From: Bacteroidales bacterium
Lineage (GTDB): Bacteria > Bacteroidota > Bacteroidia > Bacteroidales > UBA10428
Direction: 5' to 3'
Length of the DNA stretch: 64,000 nt
Assembly: GCA_035299085.1 (NCBI GenBank)
Contig: DATGXG010000024.1
Coordinates: forward strand, 248,001-312,000
This document shows positions 63,540 to 64,000 of the stretch, in pieces. The position numbers and the translations under genes are program-made. Every line of letters starts with the position of its first letter. The stretch's first letter is position 1. Under the pieces are notes generated by a model. That model was given only the letters and a program-made list of their open reading frames with translations. It had not been told where the DNA came from and made no database searches.

Positions 63540-64000
63540 ATGAAAAAGTTATTTTCTTTAGCATTTGTTTTAGCGCTGTTTATCATCAGTGGTTGCGGAC
63601 GAAGTGGTTCCAGCGGTGAATTAACCGGCGTGGAAGGAAGGCCCAAAGCTTATGCCGAGCCCGATCCCTTTGGCATGGTATTCGTACCCCAGGGTAGCTA
63701 CAACATGGGTATAAATGACCAGGAAGTTGCATGGGCACAGACTTCTCAAACCAAAACCGTTACAGTTGATCCTTTCTGGATGGACGAGACTGAAATTACA
63801 AACAACGAGTACCGTCAGTTTGTATTCTGGGTAAGGGATTCCATTATGAGAAGAATGCTAGGCGAACAATTGGATGATTTTGTAATTACCGAAGATGAAA
63901 ACGGTAATGCAATTGAGCCTCCTGCAATCAATTGGGAAACCCGGATTGATACCCGTGATGAGGAAGTAAATCAGGTTCTCAGTGATTTGTATCTCAACCA
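63540..64000 (+). CDS. gldK: T9SS lipoprotein GldK/PorK, 3' end missing
   Basis: The first 153 residues of a lipoprotein; the gene runs off the window. The signal ends in the lipobox ISGC with lipid-modified Cys19. After a short linker comes the sulfatase-modifying-factor-like domain: FVPQGSYNMG and WMDETEITNNEYRQFVFWVRDSI, then the GldK/PorK-specific region (PPAINWETRIDTRDEEV). PorK with PorN forms the periplasmic ring of the type IX machine. gldL, gldM and gldN should follow beyond the end. Two sorting-domain proteins in this window would be clients of the system. Confidence 0.93.
   Translation, partial: MKKLFSLAFVLALFIISGCGRSGSSGELTGVEGRPKAYAEPDPFGMVFVPQGSYNMGINDQEVAWAQTSQTKTVTVDPFWMDETEITNNEYRQFVFWVRDSIMRRMLGEQLDDFVITEDENGNAIEPPAINWETRIDTRDEEVNQVLSDLYLN

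Overview
The window looks like a chromosomal segment of a Bacteroidota bacterium. The signs are type IX secretion (T9SS) parts (a PorP/SprF protein, the start of GldK/PorK, two proteins with C-terminal sorting domains), an lpxC-fabZ fusion, a CarboxypepD_reg-like TonB receptor, and promoters of the TAnnTTTG type. A Bacteroidales/Marinilabiliales-like lineage is my guess; the sequence alone does not settle the genus. I saw no tRNA, rRNA, CRISPR, transposase or prophage.

Layout. 0-3.7 kb: end of a surface-polysaccharide cluster (WbpE-like aminotransferase, WbpD-like acetyltransferase, galE, rmlB). 3.7-17.4 kb: housekeeping genes (glmS, a lone GT5-like N-domain protein, a cyclase-family protein, a SiaC-like protein, an arginase-fold protein lacking half its metal ligands, topA, PBP1A, radA, rfaE2, panD, panC). 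17.4-36.2 kb: a phosphate (Pho) island. 36.1-41.8 kb: queG and rimP-nusA-infB. 42.2-46.9 kb: an HD hydrolase and lpxD, lpxC-fabZ, lpxA. 46.9-53.8 kb: thiL and the operon sufBCDSE plus a SufT-like gene. 53.8-64 kb: a very small T9SS-sorted protein, a DUF486 protein, a SAM riboswitch ahead of homoserine dehydrogenase, ung, a Na/Pi cotransporter, a DUF3352 protein, and porP followed by the start of gldK/porK.

The Pho island is the most interesting part. It carries phoB-phoR, pstSCAB-phoU, a phosphate-selective porin, and a Pit transporter with its DUF47 partner. It also carries a TonB receptor paired with a T9SS-sorted protein whose main domain is duplicated, and a glycosyltransferase plus metallophosphoesterase pair reminiscent of Agt/PlcP lipid remodelling. 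Five intergenic sites contain heptamers close to TAACATT repeated exactly every 11 bp, the geometry of PhoB boxes. They precede the porin, phoB, the DUF47-pit operon, the TonB receptor, and an unlisted 46-codon ORF predicted to encode a small membrane protein. The island therefore appears to extend Pho control from inner-membrane uptake to the outer membrane, the cell surface and possibly membrane lipids.

Intergenic DNA is rich in repeats of two kinds: degenerate 7-bp tandem repeats with a different unit at each locus, and palindromic REP-like elements, one family of which occurs at three loci.
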